Notes: generated by a model not told the origin, from the sequence alone. A stretch of DNA of 64,000 nt from Mesorhizobium sp. ES1-4 (GCF_020164745.1 NZ_JAIUGV010000008.1:62001-126000); one strand, 5' to 3'. Shown: positions 50,634 through 60,273, counted from the first letter of the stretch. Numbers and translations are program-made.

Positions 50634-51821
50634 TCACTTTGCGCAGGCGTCGGGTACCTTCGAATAATCCCAGCCCTTGGTCGGCGCCGGGTTCGAGAAA
50701 TAGGCGTCGAGCCATTCCTCCGGCATCGGGTCCTTCGGCGGGATCGGGAAGATCGAGACGGCATCCGTCGTCATGCAGTCCTTGTACCAGGCACCGAGAT
50801 CGGCGTTGTGCACCGGCGGGATCGGGATCAGCAGCGTGTTCAGCTTCGGCTTCTGGCCGTCGAGCATACGCTCGCCGACCCGGAACAGCGTCTCGGCGGT
50901 CCAGTGCGGCAGCACCGCGTGGCCTTCGAAACGGTACTTGTCGGGATTGGCTTTCCAGTAGCCGAGCGCGTCACCCGTGATCGAACCGGTGATCAGCGGC
51001 GCCGGCCGGCCGGCTTCGGCGAAGGCCTCGGCGACGACGCGGCTTTCGCTGCCGGTGGTCCACACCGCATCGATCGGCGCGGGATTGGTGGCGATCGCCT
51101 GCAGCACGACCGTCTTGGTGACATTGGCCGTCCAGTTGCCGTTGACGGTGCGCGAGACCTTCAGCTTCGGATTTTCGGCAAGCGCCTTGTCCGCGCCCTG
51201 CCGCTCCTGCACGACGATCGGGTGGCCTGCAATGCCTTCGACGAGGAGGATGCTGGCGCCGTTCGGCTCGGCCTTGCCGATCGCCGTCATCATGTCATAA
51301 CCCCAGCGCGCATAGTTGGAATCGACATTGATCGCGTTCGGGCTGGTCACGGAGCCAGCAGCCGTGATGAACGGGATGCCGGCCTTGGCAGCCGCGTCAA
51401 TGGCATCGTCGAGCGCCGTCGCCGAGCCCGGGATCGAGGTGATGATCGAGCACTTCTTGTCGATGAAGGCGCGGATCTGGTTGATCTGCTGGCTGGCGTC
51501 GTTGTTGGAATCCGAGACTTCGAAGCTGGATACCGTGCCGTCGGCAATCAGGCCGTCGACCAGACGCTTCAACTCCTTGGTGACGGTGACCCGCCAGGGA
51601 TTGCCCTGATAGGACTCCGAGTGGCACCATTTCCACGGCTTCGGCGGCGGGTTGAAATTGTCCCACGCCGAAGGCAGCACCTTCTGCGGCGCGCCATCGT
51701 ACTGCGCCTTGAGTTCGGTCGGCAGTCCGCCGATGACACCCTGGACATCCTCGGCGAAGGCGGTCGTTGCAACTGAGGCGAGTGCGGTTGCGGCCAGCAG
51801 GCCGCGGATCGTGTTTTTCAT
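50634..51821 (-). CDS. Rbs-type sugar-binding periplasmic protein
   Basis: The 395-aa protein has a signal peptide (residues 1-23, AFAED cut) and the type I periplasmic-binding fold (family 4, ribose/autoinducer-like): SDSNNDASQQINQIRAFIDKK near 104-124 is the typical first hinge region, and VWTTGSESRVVAEAF near 256-270 the second lobe. GGAGGAG precedes the ATG. It is longer than ribose-binding proteins (about 300 aa), as in proteins for larger or acidic sugars. Located after the signal-less binding-like gene and before the split ATPase. Confidence 0.86.
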   Translation of the reverse strand: MKNTIRGLLAATALASVATTAFAEDVQGVIGGLPTELKAQYDGAPQKVLPSAWDNFNPPPKPWKWCHSESYQGNPWRVTVTKELKRLVDGLIADGTVSSFEVSDSNNDASQQINQIRAFIDKKCSIITSIPGSATALDDAIDAAAKAGIPFITAAGSVTSPNAINVDSNYARWGYDMMTAIGKAEPNGASILLVEGIAGHPIVVQERQGADKALAENPKLKVSRTVNGNWTANVTKTVVLQAIATNPAPIDAVWTTGSESRVVAEAFAEAGRPAPLITGSITGDALGYWKANPDKYRFEGHAVLPHWTAETLFRVGERMLDGQKPKLNTLLIPIPPVHNADLGAWYKDCMTTDAVSIFPIPPKDPMPEEWLDAYFSNPAPTKGWDYSKVPDACAK

Positions 51822-51847
51822 TCTTGTCTCCTCCGTTCGGTTCTGGT

Positions 51848-53011
51848 TCAGGCTCCTCCACCGGCAGTGCCGGACACCTGCACCGGGTTACTTTCCCGGA
51901 ACAGGCTGATGAGATCGGCGACGACCTGGCGGGCCGGATGGCCTGAAGTCATGCCGGAATTGATGCGGTCGGATGCCGCCTGCTGGAACGCCATGTAGCC
52001 GTCATGGCGCGGCCGCACCCATGCGCCCTCGAGCGTCGCCCGCGTATCCCTGTAGAAATTGCCGGTCGCTTCGTTGACGGCCCGGTCCTCCCATGCGGCG
52101 GCGTGGCCGGGTTGACCACCCGCAGCGGCATAAGGACCGCGCTGCACGTCGCCGCTGGCGATCCAGTAGGCGAAGTCGATCGCGGTTTTCCTGGCCTTCG
52201 AAAACGCCGATACCGCGATCCCGGTACCGCCGAGCGCCGAGCCGACCGGGCCAGCATTCCCGATGACCGGGATGTCGGCAAAGGCCAGCCGATTTGGGCG
52301 AAACCCGGCCATCGCATAGGAGACGTAACCATAGATGAGCGGCGCGCAGACAATCCGGGAGCCGGCTTCCGCCATGCGCTCGGAGACGGCAATCGGATCC
52401 ATCTCGAAACAGGCCGGATCGAGCAGCGCGGCAATCTCGCGCATTCTCTCGAAGACTTCGCTGCCCGTCTGGACATCGATCAGATCGCGCGCCGGATCGG
52501 TCGCGCAGGGATGCCCCAGATTGCCTGCCAGCGTGTAGAAGGTCATCAGGCAATGCGGCGGCCGCATCGGCAGCAGCACACGGCCCTGCCGGGCAAGATC
52601 GAGCACTTCGCTCCAGGTCGCTGCCGGCGCATCGAGCGCATCCGGCCGCCAGGCCTGCACCTGCGCCGCCGCATCGATGGGGAACGCCCATTGCCGGCCT
52701 TGCCAGGTGTAACTTGGATAGGACTGGCCGACGCTGCCTGCGACAAGGGCGGCGCGCTCAGCCTCGCGGTCGGCGACGTCGAGGGGTTCGAGACAGCGCT
52801 CCGCCGTGATCTGGCCGACATGGGGATGGTCGACGACGATCAGGTCGTAGGCGCGCGCCAGTTCCTCGACGGGGAAGGATTCGAAATCCTGCAAGGAACG
52901 CTTGTCCCACTCTATGGCAACGCCGGTTTTCTGCTCCCAAAGGGATGAACAGGCGACCATCGGGTCGTAGCCGCGCGGGTGGCTCCAGGTCATGCCCTTG
53001 AGCGTAGTCAC
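51848..53011 (-). CDS. Solute-binding-protein-like protein without signal peptide
   Basis: A 387-aa protein of the extracellular family 1 binding-protein fold (ERCLEPLDV near 71-79; WRPDALDAP near 111-119), but it starts [17 protein letters not shown] with no signal peptide, hydrophobic leader or lipobox. The ATG overlaps the stop of the CoA-transferase gene by four bases (ATGA), so the start is fixed and no leader has been missed. It should stay in the cytosol, where it could be a sensor, chaperone or carrier for the product of the CoA enzymes. I recall similar genes beside CoA-transferase and MaoC genes elsewhere, without assigned function. Confidence 0.75.
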   Translation of the reverse strand: MTTLKGMTWSHPRGYDPMVACSSLWEQKTGVAIEWDKRSLQDFESFPVEELARAYDLIVVDHPHVGQITAERCLEPLDVADREAERAALVAGSVGQSYPSYTWQGRQWAFPIDAAAQVQAWRPDALDAPAATWSEVLDLARQGRVLLPMRPPHCLMTFYTLAGNLGHPCATDPARDLIDVQTGSEVFERMREIAALLDPACFEMDPIAVSERMAEAGSRIVCAPLIYGYVSYAMAGFRPNRLAFADIPVIGNAGPVGSALGGTGIAVSAFSKARKTAIDFAYWIASGDVQRGPYAAAGGQPGHAAAWEDRAVNEATGNFYRDTRATLEGAWVRPRHDGYMAFQQAASDRINSGMTSGHPARQVVADLISLFRESNPVQVSGTAGGGA

Positions 53012-54174
53012 AAGCCGAACTCCGCACGGATTTTCGCACTGTGCTCGCCGATGCGAGGGGCCGCCCGATCGACCTTGGCCCTGACGCCGTCGACCCTGAG
53101 CGGCGAACTCGTGGTGAGGATGGAAACATCGTCCTCGCGCGAGACCGTCTGCAGCATGTCGAGCGACTGAAAACCTTCACTCGCCAGCATTTCCGGCCAG
53201 GTCAGCACCTTGGCGCACCAGATGTCGGCGGGCTCCAGAACGGCAAGCCATTCGTCGATCGTCTTGGTGGCGATCTTCTGCGCGATGATCGCCTTGATGT
53301 CGTCGCGGGCCGTAAACCAGGATGCCGGCTTGTCGCGATATGGCGCCAGTTCGTTCAGCGACAGCAGATCGGCCAGTTTCGGGATCGGTGTCATGGCGAT
53401 GGCGAGGTAGCCGTCCTTGGCCGGGTAGACGCCGTAAGGCGCCGACAGATAGGCGTGCGCACTGCGGAAGCTGGAGCGCCTGGGCAAGCGGCGGCCGTCA
53501 TTGAGATGCGTCGTCAGCACCTCGAACTGGAAGTCGACCAGTGCCTCCAGAAGGCTGGTCTCGACATGGCTGCCCTGACCGGTGATGCCCCGCCGCACCA
53601 GCGCGGCCAGGATGCCTTGCGCGCAGGCGGCGCCCGCCAGCATGTCGCCGATGGCGAGCCCGAACGGCACCGGCCCCTGGTCCTCGTCGCCGTTCAGCCA
53701 CATGACGCCGGAGCGCGACTGCGCCAGCAGGTCCTGGCCGGGGCGCTTGACCCACGGGCCTTCTTCACCGTAGCCGCTGATCGAGGCATAGACCAGGCGC
53801 GGATTGATCTTGCGCACGGCCTCGTAGTCGAAGCCGAGCCGCTCGATGACCCCCGGCCGAAAGTTCTGGATCAGCACATCGGCCTTGCCCAGAAGCCCGC
53901 GCAACACCTTCAGGTCCGCCTCGTTCTTCAAATCGATGGCAAGGCTTTCCTTGGCCCGGTTGATGGCGTGGAAGATGGTGGAATCGCCGCCGATCTCGGT
54001 GTCGCTGAGATAGAGCCGGCGCGACAGGTCGCCACCGTCAGGGCGTTCGACCTTGATGACGCGGGCGCCGAGATCGAGCAGCCTGAGCGAGCAATAGGGC
54101 CCGGACAGGAATTGGCTCATGTCGACGACGACGAGGCCGGCAAGCGGCAATTCGGCTGCTGCCGGCATCGTCAT
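53008..54174 (-). CDS. Family III CoA-transferase (CaiB/BaiF)
   Basis: The 388-aa enzyme has the interlocked CoA-transferase family III motifs: [15 protein letters not shown] near 13-27, KVERPDGGD near 41-49, [13 protein letters not shown] near 102-114 and the catalytic Asp177 (AIGDMLAG). It exchanges CoA between a thioester and a free acid. Coupled by ATGA overlaps to the MaoC gene upstream and to the signal-less binding-like gene downstream. With MaoC it implies that the imported compound is handled as a CoA thioester. Confidence 0.86.
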   Translation of the reverse strand: MTMPAAAELPLAGLVVVDMSQFLSGPYCSLRLLDLGARVIKVERPDGGDLSRRLYLSDTEIGGDSTIFHAINRAKESLAIDLKNEADLKVLRGLLGKADVLIQNFRPGVIERLGFDYEAVRKINPRLVYASISGYGEEGPWVKRPGQDLLAQSRSGVMWLNGDEDQGPVPFGLAIGDMLAGAACAQGILAALVRRGITGQGSHVETSLLEALVDFQFEVLTTHLNDGRRLPRRSSFRSAHAYLSAPYGVYPAKDGYLAIAMTPIPKLADLLSLNELAPYRDKPASWFTARDDIKAIIAQKIATKTIDEWLAVLEPADIWCAKVLTWPEMLASEGFQSLDMLQTVSREDDVSILTTSSPLRVDGVRAKVDRAAPRIGEHSAKIRAEFGL

Positions 54175-54722
54175 TTCTCCGTCTTGCCGACGAAATCGGC
54201 CGGGTTGCGGTACTTCACCGTCTGCAGATGCTCGCAGTAGAGAACGAGTTCGCCTTCGCCCTTGAACACCTCATAGCTGGCACGGATCAGCCCCATCTCC
54301 TTGTAACGGGGCTTCTTGTCGAGGTTGGAGCGGATCGAATAGATCGTGTCGCCGATGAAGACAGGCTTGATGAACCGCAGCTTGTCGTAGCCGTAGGAAA
54401 AGGCATTGACGCAGTTGGTGGCGACCAGTCCCAACCCCGCCGAGAAGACGAAAGCGCCGGCGATCAGCCGCTTGCCGAAAATGCCTTCGCTTTCGGCAAA
54501 CATCTGGTCCTGTACGTAAGGATGGATGTCGAGCACCAGCGTGTTGAAAAGATGGCTGTCGCCTTCCGCCATCGTGCGCCGCAACGAGCGGATCTTCTGG
54601 CCGACCGGCCAGTCCTCGTAGAACCAGTTCTCCGCGTTCCACACCGGCAGGGCGGCGTGCTCTTCGGGCATATTCTTGGGATAGGTCGAGGCGACGCCAA
54701 CGGTAGGGGCGAAAGTGTTCAT
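54171..54722 (-). CDS. MaoC-fold protein, paralogue B, apparently lacking the catalytic His
   Basis: A 183-aa hot-dog-fold protein closely related to the one at 37982-38428 (shared [20 protein letters not shown]). By-eye alignment places Asp65 at the catalytic Asp, but the D-x-x-P-x-H motif reads DIHPYV, with Val70 where His is expected. It also has an N-terminal extension of about 35 residues. It may use another residue (His67) or act as a binding subunit. GGAG precedes the ATG at 54722. It is first in the leftward eight-gene operon. Confidence 0.8.
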   Translation of the reverse strand: MNTFAPTVGVASTYPKNMPEEHAALPVWNAENWFYEDWPVGQKIRSLRRTMAEGDSHLFNTLVLDIHPYVQDQMFAESEGIFGKRLIAGAFVFSAGLGLVATNCVNAFSYGYDKLRFIKPVFIGDTIYSIRSNLDKKPRYKEMGLIRASYEVFKGEGELVLYCEHLQTVKYRNPADFVGKTEK

Positions 54723-54919
54723 GGCTGGCTCCGGCGGTCTCGCGGGAGGCTCCGGGCGATCGCTCGAACACGCGTCAAGGCGTCTGAATGCACGACGTCT
54801 CCTCCCGTCAATCTTCTTTTGTAAATAGTATTTTCACATATGGGGTTGCGTTGCAAGCGAGGACAGGCGAAATTTTAGTGCTCGCGCGCACCTAAGCGCC
54901 GCCGGGCAGGGAGGGAATC
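54723..54919. promoter_or_regulatory. Divergent control region of the CoA/Rbs operon and the propeller lactonase
   Basis: A 197-base gap between divergent starts. An AT-rich block near 54813-54842 holds AAATA-G-TATTT (54823-54833), a perfect odd dyad inside GTAAATAGTATTTTCAC. This is a plausible operator or promoter core; nothing else stands out. Confidence 0.4.
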
Positions 54920-56017
54920 ATGAGCGATGCGTGTCTGGTCTTTGTCGGCAGCCTGAACAGGGAGGCGCCTTACTTTCAGGGCGCGCGCGGCGTCGGCCTG
55001 GGCGTCTACAGCTTCGACGAGCAGACGCTGGAAATCCGAAAGCTGGCTGAGACCAATGACGTCGACAACCCGACATTCCTGTCGGTCACCCCGGATGGCT
55101 CGCGCATCTATGTCAATTCGGAAGTGTTCACCTGGCGCGAGGGAACTGTCTCCGCCTACAGCTTCGATCGCGCCTCGAATAAGCTGAACTACCTCAACAA
55201 GCAGCCCTCCCTTGGCAGCATCACCGCCTACAACACCATTACGCGCGGTGGCACCAAGTTGCTGGTTGCCAATTACGGCATGGGTGAGGGCGGCCCGGAT
55301 CGCGCCGTCGTTGTCTATGGCTTGGACAAACATGGCGCACTGTCTGCGCCGCTCGCCAGCGTTTCGCACCAAGGCAGCGGCCCGAACGCGGCACGCCAGG
55401 AGCGCTCCCACGCCCACAGCGTCACCGAAACCATTGGCGGGGGAACGGCGATCGTCGCCGACCTCGGCATCGACAGGCTGGTGTCCTATCGGATCGGGCC
55501 AGATGGAAGCCTGACGAAGTCAGCCGAATCCGCCTTGCCGCCGGGCGCCGGCCCGCGCCACGTCGCGCTGCACCCAAACGGGCGCTTCGTCTTTGTCATG
55601 AACGAGCTGGATTCGACCGTAGTGTCGATGGCGCTGGACGACGCGTCGGGCGAGCTTTCGATCATCGACGCCAAGCCCGCGGTGCCGGCCGAATCCCGCG
55701 ACAGCAACCACTGCGCCGATATCCAGACCTCGCCGGATGGCCGCTTTGTCTACGGCTCCAATCGTGGCCATGACAGCGTCGTCATCATGGCCGTCGACCA
55801 GAACACCGGCGCGTTGAGCCTCGTCGGCAACACCCCCTGCGGCGGTGCGACGCCGCGCCACCTCGCGCTGACGCCGTCGGGCGGCCACCTGTTTTCCGCC
55901 AACCAGAACGCGGACCGCATCTCGATCTTCGCCCGCGATAGCGACAGCGGCATGCTGACCGACACCGGGAAGGCCATCGAGATCGGCACGCCAATGTGCG
56001 TCAAGATCGTGACTTGA
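54920..56017 (+). CDS. Seven-bladed beta-propeller lactonase family protein
   Basis: A 365-aa protein of the Pgl (6-phosphogluconolactonase, YbhE) propeller family: repeated blade motifs such as LSVTPDGSRIYV near 51-62, GPRHVALHPNGRFVFVMNEL near 210-229 and ATPRHLALTPSGGHLFSAN near 310-328. GGGAGG precedes the ATG. No signal peptide. Divergent from the CoA/Rbs operon, so it may open a lactone in the same pathway; a general sugar lactonase role is equally possible. Confidence 0.82.
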   Translation: MSDACLVFVGSLNREAPYFQGARGVGLGVYSFDEQTLEIRKLAETNDVDNPTFLSVTPDGSRIYVNSEVFTWREGTVSAYSFDRASNKLNYLNKQPSLGSITAYNTITRGGTKLLVANYGMGEGGPDRAVVVYGLDKHGALSAPLASVSHQGSGPNAARQERSHAHSVTETIGGGTAIVADLGIDRLVSYRIGPDGSLTKSAESALPPGAGPRHVALHPNGRFVFVMNELDSTVVSMALDDASGELSIIDAKPAVPAESRDSNHCADIQTSPDGRFVYGSNRGHDSVVIMAVDQNTGALSLVGNTPCGGATPRHLALTPSGGHLFSANQNADRISIFARDSDSGMLTDTGKAIEIGTPMCVKIVT

Positions 56018-56056
56018 GTACCCAAAGTCGTCCTCGGGCGCCGGATATGATCCGGA

Positions 56057-57034
56057 TCAGGCCTGCTGGATTGCCGAGAGCTTCCAGCTCGAGCCGTTCT
56101 GACGCGTGAAAGTCCACAGCTCCGTCGTTTCCGTCGGATGGTCCTCGTCGCCCTCTACGATCTTGCCGCTGGCCCGTTCGCGCGTCACGTCGCGCGACTC
56201 GTAGCGCAGTGCGGCCGTGGCATAGTCGCGGTCATCCTCGCGCCAGCTTTCGGCGATGTCGGCCTGCAGCAGGGCGATGTCGGACACGTCGTTCCTCAGA
56301 CCCTTCTGGGCATTGTCGGCCAATTCCTCCGACAGATAGGACACCATTTCGGGGGTCACCAACCGGCGCAACGCGGCATGGTCTTCGCGGCCGAAGGCTT
56401 CCTGCACATCGGTCAGCAACTGCTGGAACGCGTCGAGATCGGATTGGGCTAGCGTGATCTCCTCGGAGCCGGTGGCCGGGGAGTTCCCGCCTGAACCGCC
56501 GCCAAAGCCGGGGATCGTGAACGGGCGTGCGGTGTCCGTATCATTTGCGCGGTTCTCAAATCGCGAAGCCTGGGCATTACCGGCTCCGGCAAGCGCGGGA
56601 CCACGCGCGGATTGCGACCGGAAGAACCTGATGGCCAGCATGATTGCGCCGCCGATGAGCAAGGCCTGAAGCAGGAAGCCGAACATGCCGGCCAGGCCGC
56701 CGAAGCCTTGGCCGAGCAGCAGCCCGACCAGGCCGCCGATCAGCAGGCCGCGCATCATGGTTCCCCCGAAGCCGCTAAAGAAGCCGGGCCTCTGCAGGCC
56801 GGCCTGCGGCTGCCGGGCCGGAGTATTCACGCCAGTATTGGGCGTCATCGAACGTTCGACCGGGGCGGTCGGCGCCGGCGCGGTCCTGGTCGGCGGCGCC
56901 GACTGGAACGTGCGCGTGCCGCGACTGCCGAAGCTGCCGCCGCGACGAGCCTCCGCATGATCGATAGCGACCATGGAGAATGCGAGGAACAGGCCGGCAA
57001 GGAGCGTGGCGAATCGGCTTGTGCGGGAAATCAT
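56057..57034 (-). CDS. Tim44-like domain membrane protein
   Basis: A 325-aa protein: signal/anchor at about 10-28, a Pro/Thr/Arg-rich disordered stretch (about 30-80), two Gly-rich membrane segments (about 92-135, with GLLIGGLVGLLLGQGFGG in that region) and a C-terminal Tim44/TIM44-like domain from about 195 (LDAFQQLLTDVQEAFGREDHAALRR) to the end. Such bacterial proteins are conserved in alphaproteobacteria, but their role is not defined; they may bind lipids or be involved in membrane protein traffic. Convergent with the lactonase gene. Confidence 0.85.
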   Translation of the reverse strand: MISRTSRFATLLAGLFLAFSMVAIDHAEARRGGSFGSRGTRTFQSAPPTRTAPAPTAPVERSMTPNTGVNTPARQPQAGLQRPGFFSGFGGTMMRGLLIGGLVGLLLGQGFGGLAGMFGFLLQALLIGGAIMLAIRFFRSQSARGPALAGAGNAQASRFENRANDTDTARPFTIPGFGGGSGGNSPATGSEEITLAQSDLDAFQQLLTDVQEAFGREDHAALRRLVTPEMVSYLSEELADNAQKGLRNDVSDIALLQADIAESWREDDRDYATAALRYESRDVTRERASGKIVEGDEDHPTETTELWTFTRQNGSSWKLSAIQQA

Positions 57035-57106
57035 CGGGGTTACCTTTATCGATGTGGTTTGGACGTTTTCGGCAAACGCCGGTCTTGAAAGATCGGCCTC
57101 GTGCGG

Positions 57107-57406
57107 TCAGTCGAACAGCTCTTCGAAGAATGATTTCTTGCGCTTCGGATAGCGTTGACCATGCGAGCGGGAATAATCGTCATCGCGGCCCTGGCTGTAT
57201 TGCGGCTGAGCGAATGGTGCTGGCTGCGACTGGGGTGCGGGAGCCGCGTCCTTGCTCGACCGCTCGATGATCTTGTCGAGCTCTCCGCGATCAAGCCAGA
57301 CGCCGCGGCATTGTGGACAGTAGTCGATCTCGATGCCCTGGCGTTCGCTCATCACTAGAGCGACGCGGCAGGAGGGGCAAACCATGCCAAGGAGAGATGA
57401 TGTCAT
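57107..57406 (-). CDS. Zinc-ribbon (TFIIB-type) protein
   Basis: A 99-aa protein with two zinc knuckles, CPSC at 10-13 and CPQC at 30-33, followed by RGVWLDRGELDKI, the signature of the zf-TFIIB family, and a charged disordered tail (about 50-90) ending in KKSFFEELFD. The start at 57406 has GGAG 7 bases upstream. Soluble and small; function in bacteria unknown. Upstream of the Tim44-domain gene on the same strand, 72 bases apart, possibly co-transcribed. Confidence 0.82.
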   Translation of the reverse strand: MTSSLLGMVCPSCRVALVMSERQGIEIDYCPQCRGVWLDRGELDKIIERSSKDAAPAPQSQPAPFAQPQYSQGRDDDYSRSHGQRYPKRKKSFFEELFD

Positions 57407-57739
57407 CAGGGGCTCCGAACCAATGAAGGAATGAGCCCGCTCAACCGAAAAGAATGGAAAGGGGCCCGTTATAGCGGTCCGACATCACGGTCGCCAAAAG
57501 CGACAGTCAGAGGGGCCCGGCCCGCATTCGGGATTTAGGAACGGAGAGCGACGCCTTCAAGGGCGATATTGCCCAGAAGAAATGATTTGTTCGCCATCGC
57601 GCTTCGAGCAGCGCATTGGCGGCCGCCTTGCAGGAAATGGTGGCGTGATCGCCGGCAAAGGAGGCTTGCGCTCTTTGAGGCGTCGCATTCCGGTGCCATG
57701 ATGGCTGACGGGATACCCGCATCGCAGGAGAGACGGTTC
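57407..57739. other. Gene-free divergent gap
   Basis: A 333-base stretch between the zinc-ribbon gene and the acetolactate-synthase-like gene. It holds two GGGGCCC words (about 57463 and 57513) and a purine-rich run near 57449, but no convincing small gene, hairpin or promoter boxes. The promoters of both divergent genes must lie here. Confidence 0.5.
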
Positions 57740-59386
57740 ATGACCAAGGGTTCGGATTTGTTCGTGGCGGCCCTCGAGAACGAAGGGGTCGATCGGATTT
57801 TCGGCATTCCGGGCGAAGAAAATCTCGACATCGTCGAATCCATCCGCCGCTCGTCGATACAACTGATCCTGACCCGGCATGAGCAGGCGGCCGCCTTCAT
57901 GGCCGCCACCTATGGCAGGCTCACCGGAAAGGCGGGTGTGTGCATCACCACGCTCGGCCCCGGGGCGCTCAATCTGACGACCGGCTCTGCCTATGCGCTT
58001 CTCGGCGCGATGCCGATGATCATGATCACCGGCCAGAAGGGTATCCTGTCGTCCAGGCAGGCGCGCTTCCAGATCGTCGACATCGTCGCGGCGATGAAGC
58101 CGCTGACCAAGCTGTCGCGCCAGATCGTCTCGCCCAAGATGATCCCGTCGCTGGTGCGCGAGGCCTTCCGCGTCGCCCAGGAAGAGCGCCCCGGCCCCGT
58201 GCATCTGGAGCTGCCGGAAGATATCGCGGCGGCCGAGTGCGAGCCCGTCGCGCTGGTGCCGACGCATCCGGTCGACCTGCCCATAGCCAGCCCGGACGCG
58301 CTCGATCGCGCTGCCCGCATGGTCCTCGAAGCCAGGCGTCCGCTGCTGATGTTCGGCGCGGCGGCATCGCGCCCGCGCGTGACCCCTGACATCGCCCAGT
58401 TCGTGCTGCGCACGCAAATACCTTATTTCACCACGCAGATGGGCAAGGGCACGGTGCCCGGCGGCACCGAACTCTACATGGGAACGGCGGCGCTCTCCGA
58501 GCGTGACTATGTGCACGAGGCCATCGAGCAGGCCGATCTGATCATCACCATCGGTCACGACACGGTCGAGAAACCGCCCTTCATCATGGGGGCGAACGGC
58601 CCGAACGTCATCCATGTCGGTTACCAGTCGGCCGATGTCGAGCAGGTCTACTTTCCGCAAGCCGAGATCGTCGGCGACCTCGGGCCTTCGCTGGCGCTGC
58701 TGGCTGATCGCGTCGAAGGCAAGATCCCCAACGCTCAGGCCTTGCTGCCGCTGCGCGAAGGCATTTTGAGCCGGATCGCCGCGCGCGCCACGGAAGACCG
58801 CTTCACGCCGCAGCGCATCGTGCATGACGTGCGCGCCGTGATGCCGGCGGACGGCATCCTCGCCCTCGACAATGGCATGTACAAGATCTGGTTCGCGCGC
58901 AACTACCGCACCCGCATGGCAAACACGCTGCTGCTCGATAACGCGCTGGCCACGATGGGCGCCGGGCTACCGTCGGCGATGATGGCGGCGATGCTCTATC
59001 CCAAGCGCCGTGTCATGGCCATCTGCGGCGATGGCGGTTTCATGATGAACAGCCAGGAACTGGAAACCGCTGTCCGGCTCAACCTCAACCTCGTCGTGCT
59101 GCTGCTTGAGGACCATGCCTATGGCATGATCCGGTGGAAGCAGGCGGTGGACGAGTTCCCGGATTTCGGCATGACCTTCGGCAACCCGGACTTCGTCAAG
59201 TACGCCGAGGCCTATGGCGCCAGGGGAACCAAGGTCCGTGCCATCGCCGATTTGCGGCCGGCGCTGGAACAGGCCTTCACCGGCGGCGGCGTGCATCTCG
59301 TCGTCGTGCCCATCGACTATTCCGAAAACACCAGGGTGCTCGTCGACGAACTGCGCGAGCGACTGCCGGCGCCGCGGGCGACATGA
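57740..59386 (+). CDS. Acetolactate-synthase-like thiamine-diphosphate enzyme
   Basis: The ATG at 57740 follows AGGAGA; a longer frame upstream is not supported. The 548-aa protein has the three ThDP-enzyme domains: pyrimidine-binding (catalytic Glu48 in RHEQAA), central FAD-type domain and the diphosphate-binding motif GDGGFMMNSQELET near 430-443. Two pyruvate units would condense to 2-acetolactate. There is no small regulatory subunit gene beside it, which points to a catabolic or specialised form. Enzymes acting on other 2-oxoacids share the fold. Confidence 0.85.
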   Translation: MTKGSDLFVAALENEGVDRIFGIPGEENLDIVESIRRSSIQLILTRHEQAAAFMAATYGRLTGKAGVCITTLGPGALNLTTGSAYALLGAMPMIMITGQKGILSSRQARFQIVDIVAAMKPLTKLSRQIVSPKMIPSLVREAFRVAQEERPGPVHLELPEDIAAAECEPVALVPTHPVDLPIASPDALDRAARMVLEARRPLLMFGAAASRPRVTPDIAQFVLRTQIPYFTTQMGKGTVPGGTELYMGTAALSERDYVHEAIEQADLIITIGHDTVEKPPFIMGANGPNVIHVGYQSADVEQVYFPQAEIVGDLGPSLALLADRVEGKIPNAQALLPLREGILSRIAARATEDRFTPQRIVHDVRAVMPADGILALDNGMYKIWFARNYRTRMANTLLLDNALATMGAGLPSAMMAAMLYPKRRVMAICGDGGFMMNSQELETAVRLNLNLVVLLLEDHAYGMIRWKQAVDEFPDFGMTFGNPDFVKYAEAYGARGTKVRAIADLRPALEQAFTGGGVHLVVVPIDYSENTRVLVDELRERLPAPRAT

Positions 59387-59540
59387 TGCCTGCCGATATG
59401 ACGGCTGCGCGACGTGGACAAAGTCCAGATCGCAGCGCAGCCGGAAGCTCTACAATTTGCAGTAAGGCGTCACCGGCGCGATCGTGCCGAAATCCTTGAC
59501 GATTTCGTAGCCGATGCCGTCCGCGGCCGCGAAGACGGTC

Positions 59541-60188
59541 TCATCTGGCGCCAGGCACCCATTCCGTTTCGATCAACGGGATTTGCGGAGCTGCATCGCG
59601 CGGCAGGGTTCCCTTGATCCGGGGATCGTCGGTGATCTCGAACCCGGCCGCGTAGGGCTCAAAGCCGCAGGCCCTGTAGAAGCCGATGACGCTATGATGA
59701 TCGATGCTGCTGGTGTGCAGCCAGATGCGGTGTGGATGCAGGCGCCATGCCTGATCGAGCGCGCCTGCCATCAGCCGTTTGCCGAGGCCGCGGCCGGTCG
59801 AGGAGGGAAAGAGCCCGAAATAGGTGATCTCGATTTCGTTGCTGTCGGCCACGCGGAACTCGGCCATGCCGACATGGCCGTCGCTTTCGTCATGGCCATA
59901 ATAAATGTGCTGCCGAGGGTCGGCGAAATGCGCCGCGATGTCGGCATCCGACATTTCGGCGGCGCGGTCCCAGAGCCAGGGAGCGCCGATTCCCAGGAAG
60001 ACTGCACGGTAGATTGCGGGATCGGGCTTGGTGACGCGGGTCATTGCCAGCGGTCGAGCGAGATCTGGCGTCGGGGCACGCGCCTCCATCCACGTCACTG
60101 CATTGACGATCTTGCCGGCCGGCACGCGCCGGTAGCCGGACGCGAGATCGGTGATTTCATCCGGCAATGTGCCTTCGGTAACTTGCAT
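59541..60188 (-). CDS. GNAT-family N-acetyltransferase
   Basis: The start at 60188 (MQVTEGTLPDEITDLA) has GAGG close upstream; a much longer frame runs into the M20 gene region and is an artefact. The 215-aa protein has the acetyl-CoA motif A as FGLFPSSTGRGLGKRLM (about 126-142) and the C-terminal FYRACGF (about 172-178). It acetylates an amine whose identity is unknown; members with this N-terminal part are often assigned to small-molecule substrates. Divergent from the M20 gene. Confidence 0.82.
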   Translation of the reverse strand: MQVTEGTLPDEITDLASGYRRVPAGKIVNAVTWMEARAPTPDLARPLAMTRVTKPDPAIYRAVFLGIGAPWLWDRAAEMSDADIAAHFADPRQHIYYGHDESDGHVGMAEFRVADSNEIEITYFGLFPSSTGRGLGKRLMAGALDQAWRLHPHRIWLHTSSIDHHSVIGFYRACGFEPYAAGFEITDDPRIKGTLPRDAAPQIPLIETEWVPGAR

Positions 60189-60273
60189 CTGTCCTCGATC
60201 TTCCGCCGCATGGCCTTGCCGGCCTATAAGAAGCTGATGCCAACTCTGCGACGACCTGCCAAGAGGCTCCAGC

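Noticed and set aside
56041..56055. CCGGAT-ATG-ATCCGG as a bidirectional terminator between convergent genes
   Set aside because: Short stem with a three-base loop and no T-runs on either side; could be chance in GC-rich DNA.
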